DNA from: Collinsella aerofaciens
Lineage (GTDB): Bacteria > Actinomycetota > Coriobacteriia > Coriobacteriales > Coriobacteriaceae
Assembly (NCBI RefSeq): GCF_001404695.1
Contig: NZ_CZAQ01000006.1
Span: 19,602 to 83,601 of the forward strand
Reading direction: 5' to 3'
Length of the DNA stretch: 64,000 nt
The notes beneath the pieces were generated by a model. That model was given only the letters and a program-made list of their open reading frames with translations, ran no database searches and was not told the origin of the DNA. Below, one piece after another: positions 6,825-14,711 of the stretch. Position 1 is the stretch's first letter. Every line of letters begins with the position of its first letter. The translations under genes and the position numbers were made by a program.

Positions 6825-9695
6825 ATGAGTCGCCGTAATACCGAACTGCTCTTACTCATCGCCTCGGCGTTCCCCGTCATCCTGCTGTATGCGATGTACG
6901 TGCTCACCGCAGGCGCCGCCATCTCGTTTGAGACACTTGCCGTTCCGATCGGTCTCTTTGCCGCCTTCGCCGCGGCGCATATCGCCGTGCGCATTCTGGC
7001 ACCCGGCGCCGACCCGGCCATCCTGCCCGTCGTCTTTGTTCTTTCGGGCATTGGCATCACGTTTGTGACGCGCTTGGCGCCCACGCTCGCCATCTCGCAG
7101 CTCGTCATCCTGTTTATCTCGGTGGCGTTGATGGTAGGTACGCTTGCGCTGGTCAAAAACCTCGACGTAGTCATGCGCTACAAGTACACCTTTGGCATCA
7201 TCGGCATCATCTTGCTGATGCTGCCCATCTTTATCGGCACCACGATCTCGGGCTCTAAACTGTGGATTCGCATCGCCGGCTTTACCATTCAGCCCGGCGA
7301 GTTCGCCAAGGTCTTTATCGTGCTGTTCCTAGCCGGTTACCTGGCCGAGAACCGCGAACTGCTCTCTATCTCCAACCGCAAGATCTTGGGTCTTAAGATT
7401 CCGCGTCTGCGCCTGCTGCTGCCGCTGTTCGCAGTCTGGGGCGTATGCCTGCTCGTCGTTGTCTTCGAACGTGACCTGGGCTCGGCCTTGCTGTTCTACA
7501 CCATCTTCTTGCTGATGCTCTACGTTGCCACGGGTCGCTTCTCGTATGTCATCATCGGCCTTGTGCTCTTGGCCGTGGGGGCCGTGGGCGCTTACAAGTT
7601 CCTGTCGCACGTCCAGGTTCGTTTCCAGATCTGGGCCGATCCCTTTAAGGATGCACAGGGCCAGGGCTACCAGATTGTCCAGTCCCTCTTCTCGCTGGCC
7701 GACGGCGGCCTTGTTGGCGTCGGCATTGGCAACGGCATGGCCAACAACATCCCCGTCGTCGAGTCCGACTTTATCTTCTCGGCTATCGGCGAGGAGATGG
7801 GCCTTTTGGGCGGTGGCGCCGTTCTTATCCTGTTTATGCTCTTTGCCGTACGTGGCCTGACCACGGCAGCCCGTGCCAAGTCCGACCTTGCCGCCTTTAG
7901 CGCCACCGGTCTTACGGCCGCTATCAGCTTCCAGGCGTTCTTGATCGTTGGCGGCGTTACCCGCCTGATCCCGCTGACCGGCGTCACCCTGCCCTTTATG
8001 AGCCAGGGTGGCTCCTCGCTGCTGGCAAGCTTTATCATCGTCGCGCTGCTGCTGCGCGCCGGTGACGAGGCAACCGGTCGCGAGGCCGAGCTCACCGGCA
8101 CCGGCACCATGGCCGCCATCACCGACGACCAGGTCGCCTCGGCGTCCTCCCCGGCCGGCACGCGCTTCGCCACTTCGTCTTCGTATGCCCGCGGCAGCCA
8201 CTCCGCCGGCTCGCGCATGCGTCGTCGCCTGCTCGACACGCCCGAATCCGGTGTGCTCGGCCGCGTGGCGCTCGCCAATCGACTGACCCGCGCCGTGCTC
8301 GCCTTTACGGCACTATTCGCCATCCTTATCGGCAACCTCACCTATGTCCAGGTCATCAAGGCCAAGGACTATCAGGACATGCCGACCAACAACCACACCA
8401 TCGCCCGCTCCAAGTACATCCAGCGCGGCTCCATCATCACGTCCGACGGCGTGACGCTGGCCGAGTCGCTGCAACAGGAAGACGGCACCTACGCCCGCTC
8501 CTACCCCAACGGAAACATGGCCGCTCACGTGGTGGGCTATGTAAGCCAGCAGTACGGCACCGCTGGTGTCGAGAGCGTCATGAACGAAACGCTCACCGGC
8601 TCCAAGGATTACTCCAGCTGGGACAACGCCCTCGCGTCGCTCGCGGGCCAAAACCAACCGGGCAACACCGCCAAGCTCACCATCGACTCGCGCATCCAGA
8701 CGGCTGCCGAGCAGGCACTCAAGGGCTTTAAGGGTGCCGTGGTGGTTATGGATCCGCGCACCGGCGCGGTCCTCGCATGCGCAAGCTCGCCCACCTATGA
8801 CAACACCAACATCGATGCCCTGATGCAGTCGGGCGGTGGCGAGGACGGCTCCATGTACGACCGCGCCATGGACGCTCTCTATACCCCGGGCTCGACCTTT
8901 AAGGTCGTCACACTCTCCGCGGCGCTCGAAACCGGCACCGCCAGCCTTACCAGCACGTACCAGGCGCCCGGCTCCATGGATATCGGCAACGCGCCGGTCA
9001 CCAATTACGCCAACGAGAGCTACGGTACCATCAGCCTGCAACAGGCCTTTGCCGTGTCATCCAACGTCGTCTTTGGCCAGGTGGCCAACGAGATCGGCGC
9101 CAGCTCGCTCGTCCAGTTTGCCAACGCCTTTGGTTACGGCCAAAAGCTCGGTCAGGACCTGACCACCGCGGCCTCCATCATGGCCGACCCCTCGCTCATG
9201 ACCGAGTGGGAGACCGCCTGGGCAGGCGCCGGCCAGCCTGTCGGCATGGACCACACGCCAGGTCCGCAGACCACCGTCATGCAAAACTGCGTGATAGCAG
9301 CGGCCATCGCCAACAGCGGCGTGGTCATGGACCCGTTCTTCGTGGCCCAGGTGCTCGCCCCCGACGGAACCGTGGTCAAGACCACGCAATCCCGCTCGCT
9401 CGGCCAGGCCGTCAGCGCCACCACGGCCGATCAGGTCAAGCAGGCCATGCTCGCGGTTGTCCAGTCCGGCACCGGCACCGATGCCCAGATTCCGGGCGTC
9501 AAGGTCGCCGGCAAGACTGGATCGGCCGAGACCGGCGGCACCAACGTCAACTCGATGTTCGTCGGCTTCGCACCTTACGATTCACCCACGGTCGCCATCT
9601 CGGTGGCCTTGGAGGATTACGACAAACACGACGTCAAGGCAGCCAAGATCGCCGGCATCGTCCTGACCGCGGCACTTGCCGCCCAAGGAGCGTGA
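6825..9695 (+). CDS. RodA-FtsW glycosyltransferase fused to a class B penicillin-binding protein
   Basis: One uninterrupted 956-residue frame. The N-terminal ~410 residues form a SEDS (RodA/FtsW) polymerase with about ten membrane helices and signature stretches QPGEFAKVFIVLFLAGY, ERDLGSALLFY and FMSQGGSSLLASF. A ~65-residue polar linker leads to one further helix (about 485-505) and a transpeptidase domain with STFK (serine at residue 690), SSN (745-747) and KTG (897-899). Other actinobacteria encode RodA and PbpA as adjacent separate proteins; here both activities, glycan polymerisation and cross-linking, are in one chain. ATG 6825 is preferred over GTG 6816 because the AGGGAG at 6811 is correctly spaced. 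There are no PASTA repeats. It likely works in elongation under control of the flanking kinases. Confidence 0.9.
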   Translation: MSRRNTELLLLIASAFPVILLYAMYVLTAGAAISFETLAVPIGLFAAFAAAHIAVRILAPGADPAILPVVFVLSGIGITFVTRLAPTLAISQLVILFISVALMVGTLALVKNLDVVMRYKYTFGIIGIILLMLPIFIGTTISGSKLWIRIAGFTIQPGEFAKVFIVLFLAGYLAENRELLSISNRKILGLKIPRLRLLLPLFAVWGVCLLVVVFERDLGSALLFYTIFLLMLYVATGRFSYVIIGLVLLAVGAVGAYKFLSHVQVRFQIWADPFKDAQGQGYQIVQSLFSLADGGLVGVGIGNGMANNIPVVESDFIFSAIGEEMGLLGGGAVLILFMLFAVRGLTTAARAKSDLAAFSATGLTAAISFQAFLIVGGVTRLIPLTGVTLPFMSQGGSSLLASFIIVALLLRAGDEATGREAELTGTGTMAAITDDQVASASSPAGTRFATSSSYARGSHSAGSRMRRRLLDTPESGVLGRVALANRLTRAVLAFTALFAILIGNLTYVQVIKAKDYQDMPTNNHTIARSKYIQRGSIITSDGVTLAESLQQEDGTYARSYPNGNMAAHVVGYVSQQYGTAGVESVMNETLTGSKDYSSWDNALASLAGQNQPGNTAKLTIDSRIQTAAEQALKGFKGAVVVMDPRTGAVLACASSPTYDNTNIDALMQSGGGEDGSMYDRAMDALYTPGSTFKVVTLSAALETGTASLTSTYQAPGSMDIGNAPVTNYANESYGTISLQQAFAVSSNVVFGQVANEIGASSLVQFANAFGYGQKLGQDLTTAASIMADPSLMTEWETAWAGAGQPVGMDHTPGPQTTVMQNCVIAAAIANSGVVMDPFFVAQVLAPDGTVVKTTQSRSLGQAVSATTADQVKQAMLAVVQSGTGTDAQIPGVKVAGKTGSAETGGTNVNSMFVGFAPYDSPTVAISVALEDYDKHDVKAAKIAGIVLTAALAAQGA

Positions 9696-9827
9696 TGCCT
9701 GTGATCGAAGCGGATACTTGGGGCGCGCCGCGGCCGATGAGCTAGCGGCAAGGCGCCACGCGGTCCCAGCGACCATAGATTTGGTACTACACACATCGTT
9801 GAGCGAATAAGTTAGTTAGGAGCAGGA

Positions 9828-11777
9828 ATGGAACAGAGGGTCCTCGGGGGAAGATACCTCCTCAAGGATAAGGTGGGAACGGGCGGCATGGCGACCGTCT
9901 TCCGTGCGCAAGATCAGGTCCTCGACCGCACGGTTGCCGTCAAGATCATGCTGCCGCAGTATGCCGGCGACGCCACCTTCGCCGCCCGCTTTAAGCAGGA
10001 GGCCCAGGCAGCAGCAGGTCTCTCCTCCCCCTATATCGTGGGCGTCTACGATTGGGGCAAGGATGGCGATACCTACTACATCGTCATGGAGTACCTGCGC
10101 GGTACCGACCTTAAGAGCGGCATCAAGAGCCACGGCGCCCTCGATCCAAAGAAGGTCGCGCAGATCGGCTCGCAGATCAGCTCCGCGCTTTCGGTCGCCC
10201 ACAAGCACGAGATCATCCACCGCGACATTAAGCCGCAAAACATCATGGTGCTGCCCGACGGCAACATCAAGGTCATGGACTTTGGCATCGCGCGCGCAAA
10301 GAACAGCCACCTCACGCAGGACAACAATGTACTGGGCACCGCCCACTACGTAAGCCCCGAGCAAACGCGCGGCCAGGACCTCGGTCCCACTTCGGATATC
10401 TACTCCCTGGGCGTCGTGATGTACGAGTGCGCCACCGGTCGCGTCCCCTTTGACGGTGACGACGCCATCTCGGTTGCGCTCAAGCAGGTAAACGAACTGC
10501 CGGTTCCGCCGAGCCAGATCAACTCCGGCGTCGACGCCGATCTGGAGCGCATCATCCTCAAGTGCATGGAAAAGGACCCGTCGAACCGCTTCCAGACGGC
10601 AGACGAGCTGCGCCAGGTGCTCAACAACTACCTGTCCGGCCGCGCCGTCAACGTCTCCGAGCCCACGCGCATCATTGGCGCCGCGGGCGACCTGGGCGCC
10701 ACCAAGACCCGTGAGCTGTCTGACTCCACGCGCGCTATGGTTCGCCCCGTATCGGGCGTAAGCGGACAGACCAACCCCCGCAGCGCCGTCTCGGGTTCCA
10801 CCGGTTCCTACGAAGTCGATCAGCCCAAGTCCAACAAGAACAAGATTATCGCCGCCGTAGTCGCCGCAATCGCCGTGGTTGGCGTTGTGGTGGCCTTCGC
10901 CACCGGGCTCTTTGGGGGCGAGCAGGTTACGGTGCCCGATGTGCTTAACAAGGACCAGCAGACCGCTATCGAGCTGATCAAGGAGGCCGGCCTTGAGGTC
11001 GGAACTGTCGACCAGAGCTATAACGACGATGTCGACGAGGGCAAGGTAGCCGAGCAGACCCCCAACGGCAACACTAAGAAGCCCAAGGGCTCCAAGGTTA
11101 ACCTGGTGATCTCCAAGGGCCCCAAGCCCTCCGAGAAAGTTGAGGTTCCGCAGCTCGTCGGCCTAACCAAGGACCAGGCCGAGGCCGCGCTGGCAAGCGT
11201 GGGCCTGAAGGGCAACGCAACCGAGGAGGCCAACGAGGCCGACGAAGGCCAGGTCTTTGAGCAGGGCACTGATGCCGGCAAGGAAGTCGAGAAGGGCACG
11301 ACCATCTCGTATAAGGTCTCCAGCGGTCCTGACACCACCTCCGTCCCCGATCTGACCGACATGACCGAGGCCCAGGCACGCAACGCTCTCGACATGGCCG
11401 GTTTTGGCGTCAACGTGAGCTACCAGGAGAACGATTCCGTCACCGAGGGCACCGTCATTAGCTGGAACCCCAGCGGCAAGCAGAAGCCCGGCGCCACGAT
11501 CACCGTCGTCATCGCCAAGAAGTCCGGCAAGGCCAGCGTTCCGGGCAACCTGTACGGCAAGAGCATCTCCGCCGCCGTCACCGCGCTCAACAACGCCGGA
11601 TTCTACAACATCGCATTCTGCGATCAGAACGGCAACCCCGTGAGTGGCAACGAAAACGCCACCGTGACGGGCGTCTCCCCCACTGGTAAGCAGTCCACCG
11701 ACAGCACGATCACGCTGACGGTTTCGGTTTCTGGCTCTGGTACTGATTCAGGCGACGATTCCGGTACAAGCAACTAG
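9828..11777 (+). CDS. pknB: PknB-type Ser/Thr kinase with four PASTA domains
   Basis: A 649-residue protein with the standard PknB layout. The kinase domain (about 10-275) has GTGGMATVF, AVKIM, IIHRDIKPQNI, MDFGIAR and GTAHYVSPEQ. A juxtamembrane linker and one helix (about 340-362) follow, then four PASTA repeats (about 365-635, each beginning near VTVPDVL, VEVPQLVG, TSVPDLTD and ASVPGNLYG) and a Ser/Gly tail. PASTA repeats bind muropeptides or lipid II, so this is the surface-sensing kinase of the locus. A gap of 132 bases and an AGGAG site before the ATG suggest it may have its own promoter. It closes the operon, with a terminator just downstream. Confidence 0.93.
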   Translation: MEQRVLGGRYLLKDKVGTGGMATVFRAQDQVLDRTVAVKIMLPQYAGDATFAARFKQEAQAAAGLSSPYIVGVYDWGKDGDTYYIVMEYLRGTDLKSGIKSHGALDPKKVAQIGSQISSALSVAHKHEIIHRDIKPQNIMVLPDGNIKVMDFGIARAKNSHLTQDNNVLGTAHYVSPEQTRGQDLGPTSDIYSLGVVMYECATGRVPFDGDDAISVALKQVNELPVPPSQINSGVDADLERIILKCMEKDPSNRFQTADELRQVLNNYLSGRAVNVSEPTRIIGAAGDLGATKTRELSDSTRAMVRPVSGVSGQTNPRSAVSGSTGSYEVDQPKSNKNKIIAAVVAAIAVVGVVVAFATGLFGGEQVTVPDVLNKDQQTAIELIKEAGLEVGTVDQSYNDDVDEGKVAEQTPNGNTKKPKGSKVNLVISKGPKPSEKVEVPQLVGLTKDQAEAALASVGLKGNATEEANEADEGQVFEQGTDAGKEVEKGTTISYKVSSGPDTTSVPDLTDMTEAQARNALDMAGFGVNVSYQENDSVTEGTVISWNPSGKQKPGATITVVIAKKSGKASVPGNLYGKSISAAVTALNNAGFYNIAFCDQNGNPVSGNENATVTGVSPTGKQSTDSTITLTVSVSGSGTDSGDDSGTSN

Positions 11778-11827
11778 CCGGCTGCTTATTATCTGCGCAG
11801 CGAACGCCGCAAACATATTCGCTCAGA

Positions 11828-11870
11828 AGCGCCCGCTTGCTCCCCCGGCAAGCGGGCGCTTTGCTTTTGA
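11828..11870 (+). terminator. Rho-independent terminator after pknB
   Basis: A 13-bp stem (AGCGCCCGCTTGC against GCAAGCGGGCGCT) with a T-rich tail, about 50 bases after the pknB stop codon. It ends the envelope-signalling transcript. Confidence 0.85.
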
Positions 11871-11910
11871 TGCGACCCGCTAGCATGGAACGGCGCAGCT
11901 CTAACACCAA

Positions 11911-12166
11911 AAGAGCCCGGCACCGTAGCGGTACCGGGCTCGGCAAATCTCTGGTGCCCCCGGGCGGATTCGAAAACTCCCCCCGCGGGGAAATTGGTGA
12001 CGCGGGTGTCGACGGTCCGAATCCGGCCTTTAGACCAGAAGAGCCCGGCACCGTGGTGGTACCGGGCCCGATATTCCTCTGGTGCCCCCGGGCGAATTCG
12101 AAAACTCCCCCCCGCGGGGAATTGGTGACGCGGGTGTCGACGGTCCGAATCCGGCCTTTAGACCAG
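11911..12166. repeat. Two tandem 128-bp units carrying tRNA-Arg 3'-half fragments and terminators
   Basis: Units at 11911-12038 and 12039-12166 are near-identical, and the first ~64 bases repeat a third time at 12167-12230, running into the real tRNA. Each unit, read on the minus strand, has a copy of the tRNA T-loop, acceptor 3' strand and CCA (11952-11973 and 12080-12102), a terminator hairpin of the GAGCCCGG type, and an inverted copy of the tRNA variable-loop/T-arm stretch (GCGGGTGTCGACGGT on the plus strand). Spacing from fragment to fragment to the real tRNA end is exactly 128. Open frames here are artefacts. This could be remains of repeated integration at the tRNA or slippage duplication. 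Confidence 0.8.
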
Positions 12167-12168
12167 AA

Positions 12169-12197
12169 GAGCCCGGCACCATAGCGGTACCGGGCTC
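12169..12197 (-). terminator. Terminator of the tRNA-Arg gene
   Basis: A GAGCCCGG stem with its complement around a GGTACC-containing arm, 11 bases past the encoded CCA, with TCTT beyond it on the minus strand. The same hairpin is repeated at about 11913 and 12041 in the tandem units. Confidence 0.7.
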
Positions 12198-12207
12198 GGC
12201 AAATCTC

Positions 12208-12283
12208 TGGTGCCCCCGGGCGGATTCGAACCGTCGACACCCGCTTTAGGAGAGCGGTGCTCTATCCCCTGAGCTACGGAGGC
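12208..12283 (-). tRNA. tRNA-Arg, anticodon CCU
   Basis: On the minus strand the acceptor pair GCCTCCG/CGGGGGC, D-stem GCTC/GAGC, anticodon stem CCGCT/AGCGG with loop CTCCTAA (anticodon CCT, T33 present, A37), a 5-base variable loop, T-loop TTCGAAT and an encoded CCA are all visible, 76 nt in total. One T-stem pair is an A-C mismatch. The gene reads AGG codons. Its 3' half is duplicated downstream in two tandem units, which is typical of a tRNA used as an integration site. Confidence 0.93.
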
Positions 12284-12341
12284 ATGTTGTACTAGTGTAG
12301 CAGATTTACTGCATCGCCATACGTCGCATGACTAGACTTCG

Positions 12342-12410
12342 AAGTTGCGGTGGAATAGTTCCTGTCTGAAGCATCTAAAGCCGTATTTAGAAACTATTTC
12401 ACCGCAACTT
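12342..12410. repeat. Hairpin repeat 'AGTTGCGGTGGAATAGTT', copy 1 (3' end of the PTS operon)
   Basis: Arms AAGTTGCGGTGGAATAGTT (12342-12360) and AACTATTTCACCGCAACTT (12392-12410) pair with one wobble around a 31-base non-conserved loop. It starts 9 bases past the DUF956 stop codon. A second copy with the same arms lies 11 bases past the hypA stop at 16028-16097. Placement suggests a 3'-end structure. Confidence 0.75.
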
Positions 12411-12418
12411 ATGAGGAG

Positions 12419-12817
12419 CTAGTTGCCTTTGTGGAAGAGGCCTTTGATGACGGAGGGGATGCTCTTGGCGCCCTTGGCCGTCACATCGATAAAGTCGGGC
12501 GAACGCACGAGCTTATTCTCGTCGACGTACTTGCGGACCGCGCGAAGCGTCTCTTTGTCGTCGCGCGTCGAAAACGTAAAGTGACCGTTGTCCTTGGTGA
12601 AGATGGCAAAACGCGTAATCTTCTTGGTGCCGCGCAAAACCTCGGCGGCAATATAGTCGACCTCGTCCCACGGGATTTGAATATAATCCTCGGGATTGCG
12701 CTCGTTATAGTACTCAAACGCCTTATTGCCCACCATCACGTTACCGTGGCTGGTAAGCCCCATCAGGCAGGTTGCCGGCGTTGCCAGATCGACCGTGCTG
12801 TTCTGAGATTGCGCCAT
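12419..12817 (-). CDS. DUF956 (ManO-like) protein of the mannose PTS operon
   Basis: A 132-residue protein (ATCLMGLTSHGNVMVGNKAFEYYNERNPEDYIQIPW...). This is the DUF956 family, almost always the last gene of mannose-type PTS operons; a role in tuning operon expression has been suggested for lactic acid bacteria, but the biochemistry is unsettled. ATG 12817 is preferred because GGAGGGCGAGG lies just upstream; a longer frame to 12868 would run through the preceding terminator. That terminator, in the gap after manZ, implies that this gene is made at a lower level than the transporter. Confidence 0.85.
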   Translation of the reverse strand: MAQSQNSTVDLATPATCLMGLTSHGNVMVGNKAFEYYNERNPEDYIQIPWDEVDYIAAEVLRGTKKITRFAIFTKDNGHFTFSTRDDKETLRAVRKYVDENKLVRSPDFIDVTAKGAKSIPSVIKGLFHKGN

Positions 12818-12837
12818 ACGCGCCTCGCCCTCCAATA

Positions 12838-12880
12838 AAAACAATCGGACCGCATCCAGTGTACCCACCGGGTGCGGTCC
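12838..12880 (-). terminator. Terminator between manZ and the DUF956 gene
   Basis: On the minus strand GGACCGCACCC pairs with GGATGCGGTCC (one G-T pair) and is followed by GATTGTTTTTA. It lies between the EIID gene and DUF956, so it probably acts as a partial terminator that reduces expression of the last gene. Confidence 0.7.
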
Positions 12881-12937
12881 GTTTCAATGGCTCAAAAGCC
12901 CTTACCTAGCAACTCTCGGTCTTAAGCCGAAGCGTGC

Positions 12938-13858
12938 TTACATGAAGCCGCAGAAGCGACCGATGATGCCGACGGCGAAGAGAGCCAGGATGATGACGAT
13001 CGGGCTGACCTTCTTCTTGAGGAGCTTGCAGACCAGCAGGGTCAGGCACACGGCGGCAAGGCCGGGGATGAGCTGATCGAGGTTACCCTGGAGCGTGGTG
13101 ACCTTCATCTGATCAAGGGCGGTAGCACCGACGGAGTTGTACATCGTCAGCGCTTCCTTGATACCCTCGGAACCGGAAGGCAGGCTAGCCCAGTCGATAA
13201 AGGCGCCAGCAGACTGCTTGACCGTGGAGACGATCGGGGTGAAGGAAATGGACACCCAGCGCTCGACCAGGGCGCCGATGATGAACATACCCAGGATGGA
13301 AGCGCCCTCGGTGACCTTGCCCATCAGACCGCCGGAGAGGTCCTTGGCGATAGAGGAGCCGACCTTGTAGCCAAACTCCTGTGTGTACCACAGGAAAGCG
13401 TAACGGATGATGTTCCACGCGAAGAAGAACAGCAACGGACCGACGATGCTGCCGGACATGGCCAGGGAAGCGCCCAGAGCGCCCAGAATCGGGCGAAGGG
13501 TGAACCAGAAGACGGGGTCACCGACGCCGGCGAGCGGGCCCATCATACCGACCTTGACGCCCTGGATGGCGACGTCATCGATCGGAGCACCGTTGGCGCG
13601 CTCCTCCTCGAGGGCGAGGGTAACGCCAATGACGGGGGCGGAAACATAGGGGTGGGTGTTATAGAACTCCAGGTGGCGCTTAAGCGCGGCAATCTGGTCA
13701 TCCTTGCTGGTGTAGAGCTTCTTGATCGCAGGGATCATTGCGAAGCACCAGCCGCCGTTCTGCATACGCTCGTAGTTCCACGAGCCCTGAAGGAACTGAT
13801 GACGGAAGCAAACCTTCTTACGGTCAGCCTTGGTGAGCTGAATCTTGTTCTCTGCCAT
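12938..13858 (-). CDS. manZ: PTS mannose/fructose/sorbose family IID component
   Basis: A 306-residue membrane protein. The start (MAENKIQLTKADRKKVCFRHQFLQGSWNYERMQNGGW) is the classic EIID N-terminus, followed by IGVTLALEEERANG and GPLAGVGDPVFWFTLRPI and a hydrophobic C-terminal half. With EIIC it forms the membrane channel that takes up hexoses, mainly mannose, glucose or glucosamine in this family. ATG 13858 is chosen because GGGGAGTG lies 6 bases upstream. It is third in the operon, 16 bases after manY. The exact sugar cannot be read. Confidence 0.93.
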   Translation of the reverse strand: MAENKIQLTKADRKKVCFRHQFLQGSWNYERMQNGGWCFAMIPAIKKLYTSKDDQIAALKRHLEFYNTHPYVSAPVIGVTLALEEERANGAPIDDVAIQGVKVGMMGPLAGVGDPVFWFTLRPILGALGASLAMSGSIVGPLLFFFAWNIIRYAFLWYTQEFGYKVGSSIAKDLSGGLMGKVTEGASILGMFIIGALVERWVSISFTPIVSTVKQSAGAFIDWASLPSGSEGIKEALTMYNSVGATALDQMKVTTLQGNLDQLIPGLAAVCLTLLVCKLLKKKVSPIVIILALFAVGIIGRFCGFM

Positions 13859-13874
13859 ATGTATCACTCCCCTC

Positions 13875-14693
13875 CTACTCGTAATCGTTCAGAATGTCGC
13901 CGAGCGGGTCGCCGGAGCCACCGCCCGTGCCGCCACCCTGCTTGGCCAGATCCTTAAGGCCAAGGTAGATGAGGGCAAGGGAGATGCCGATGAGGCCAAG
14001 GGCGATCAGCGTGAGCTGAGGGATGGCAGCAAGGACAAAGCCGAGGATGAAGAACGGCCAGGTCTCCTTGGTGGCCATCATGTTGATGACCATGGCGTAA
14101 CCGACGGAAGCGACCATGCCGCCGCCGACGGCCATGCCGCCGGACAGCCAGTCGGGCATAGCGTTAAGCGCGTTGGTAACAGCCTCGGCCGGGATAACAC
14201 ACAGAAGTACTGCCGGGATGGCGATACGAAGGCCCTGCATGAGGATGGCAGCGTACTGCCAGCGCTCGATGCCGGAGAAGTCGCCCTTCTCGGCGCAACC
14301 GTCCATGGCGTGAGCGATAGCGGTAGCAATGGTACGGCAGATCATGGTCAGGAACAGACCAGCGACCGACAGCGGGACGGCGACGGCGATGGCCGCGGTA
14401 ACGGCCTTGGCCGAATCAGTGGCGCCGCCGTTGAGGGCGAGCACCATGATGATCGAAGAAGCGACCGAGGCCAGAGCGGCGTCAGGCGCGACGGCGGCGC
14501 CGACGTTAGCCCAGCCAAGGGCCATCATCTGGAGCGAACCGCCCAGGAGGATGCCCTCCTGAAGGTGACCGGTTACGAGACCGATAAGCGTGCATGCCAC
14601 GAGCGGCTGATGGAACTGGAACTCATCCAGAATGCCTTCCATACCGGCAAGCAACGCGACAATCGCAACAAGCAGAATAGTGATTGCAGACAT
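13875..14693 (-). CDS. manY: PTS mannose/fructose/sorbose family IIC component
   Basis: A 272-residue very hydrophobic protein (MSAITILLVAIVALLAGMEGILDEFQFHQPLVACTLIGL..., EGILLGGSLQMMALGWANVGAAVAPDAALASV). The stretches FHQPLV and GGSLQMMALGW are typical of the EIIC-Man family. The C-terminus has a glycine-rich tail (GGGTGGGSGD). It is the sugar-recognising membrane subunit and lies between manX (18 bases) and manZ (16 bases), so the three are one transcription unit. Confidence 0.93.
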   Translation of the reverse strand: MSAITILLVAIVALLAGMEGILDEFQFHQPLVACTLIGLVTGHLQEGILLGGSLQMMALGWANVGAAVAPDAALASVASSIIMVLALNGGATDSAKAVTAAIAVAVPLSVAGLFLTMICRTIATAIAHAMDGCAEKGDFSGIERWQYAAILMQGLRIAIPAVLLCVIPAEAVTNALNAMPDWLSGGMAVGGGMVASVGYAMVINMMATKETWPFFILGFVLAAIPQLTLIALGLIGISLALIYLGLKDLAKQGGGTGGGSGDPLGDILNDYE

Positions 14694-14711
14694 GTATCGG
14701 ACCCTCCTTTA

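Noticed and set aside
4502-7174. Open frame of 890 codons antisense to fhaB, the phosphatase and the RodA fusion
   Set aside because: Its residue composition follows the codon bias of the plus-strand genes, and those genes have complete domain motifs.
11710-12240. Protein-like frame across the tRNA repeats
   Set aside because: Internally repetitive only because the DNA is a tandem tRNA-fragment array; no ribosome site.
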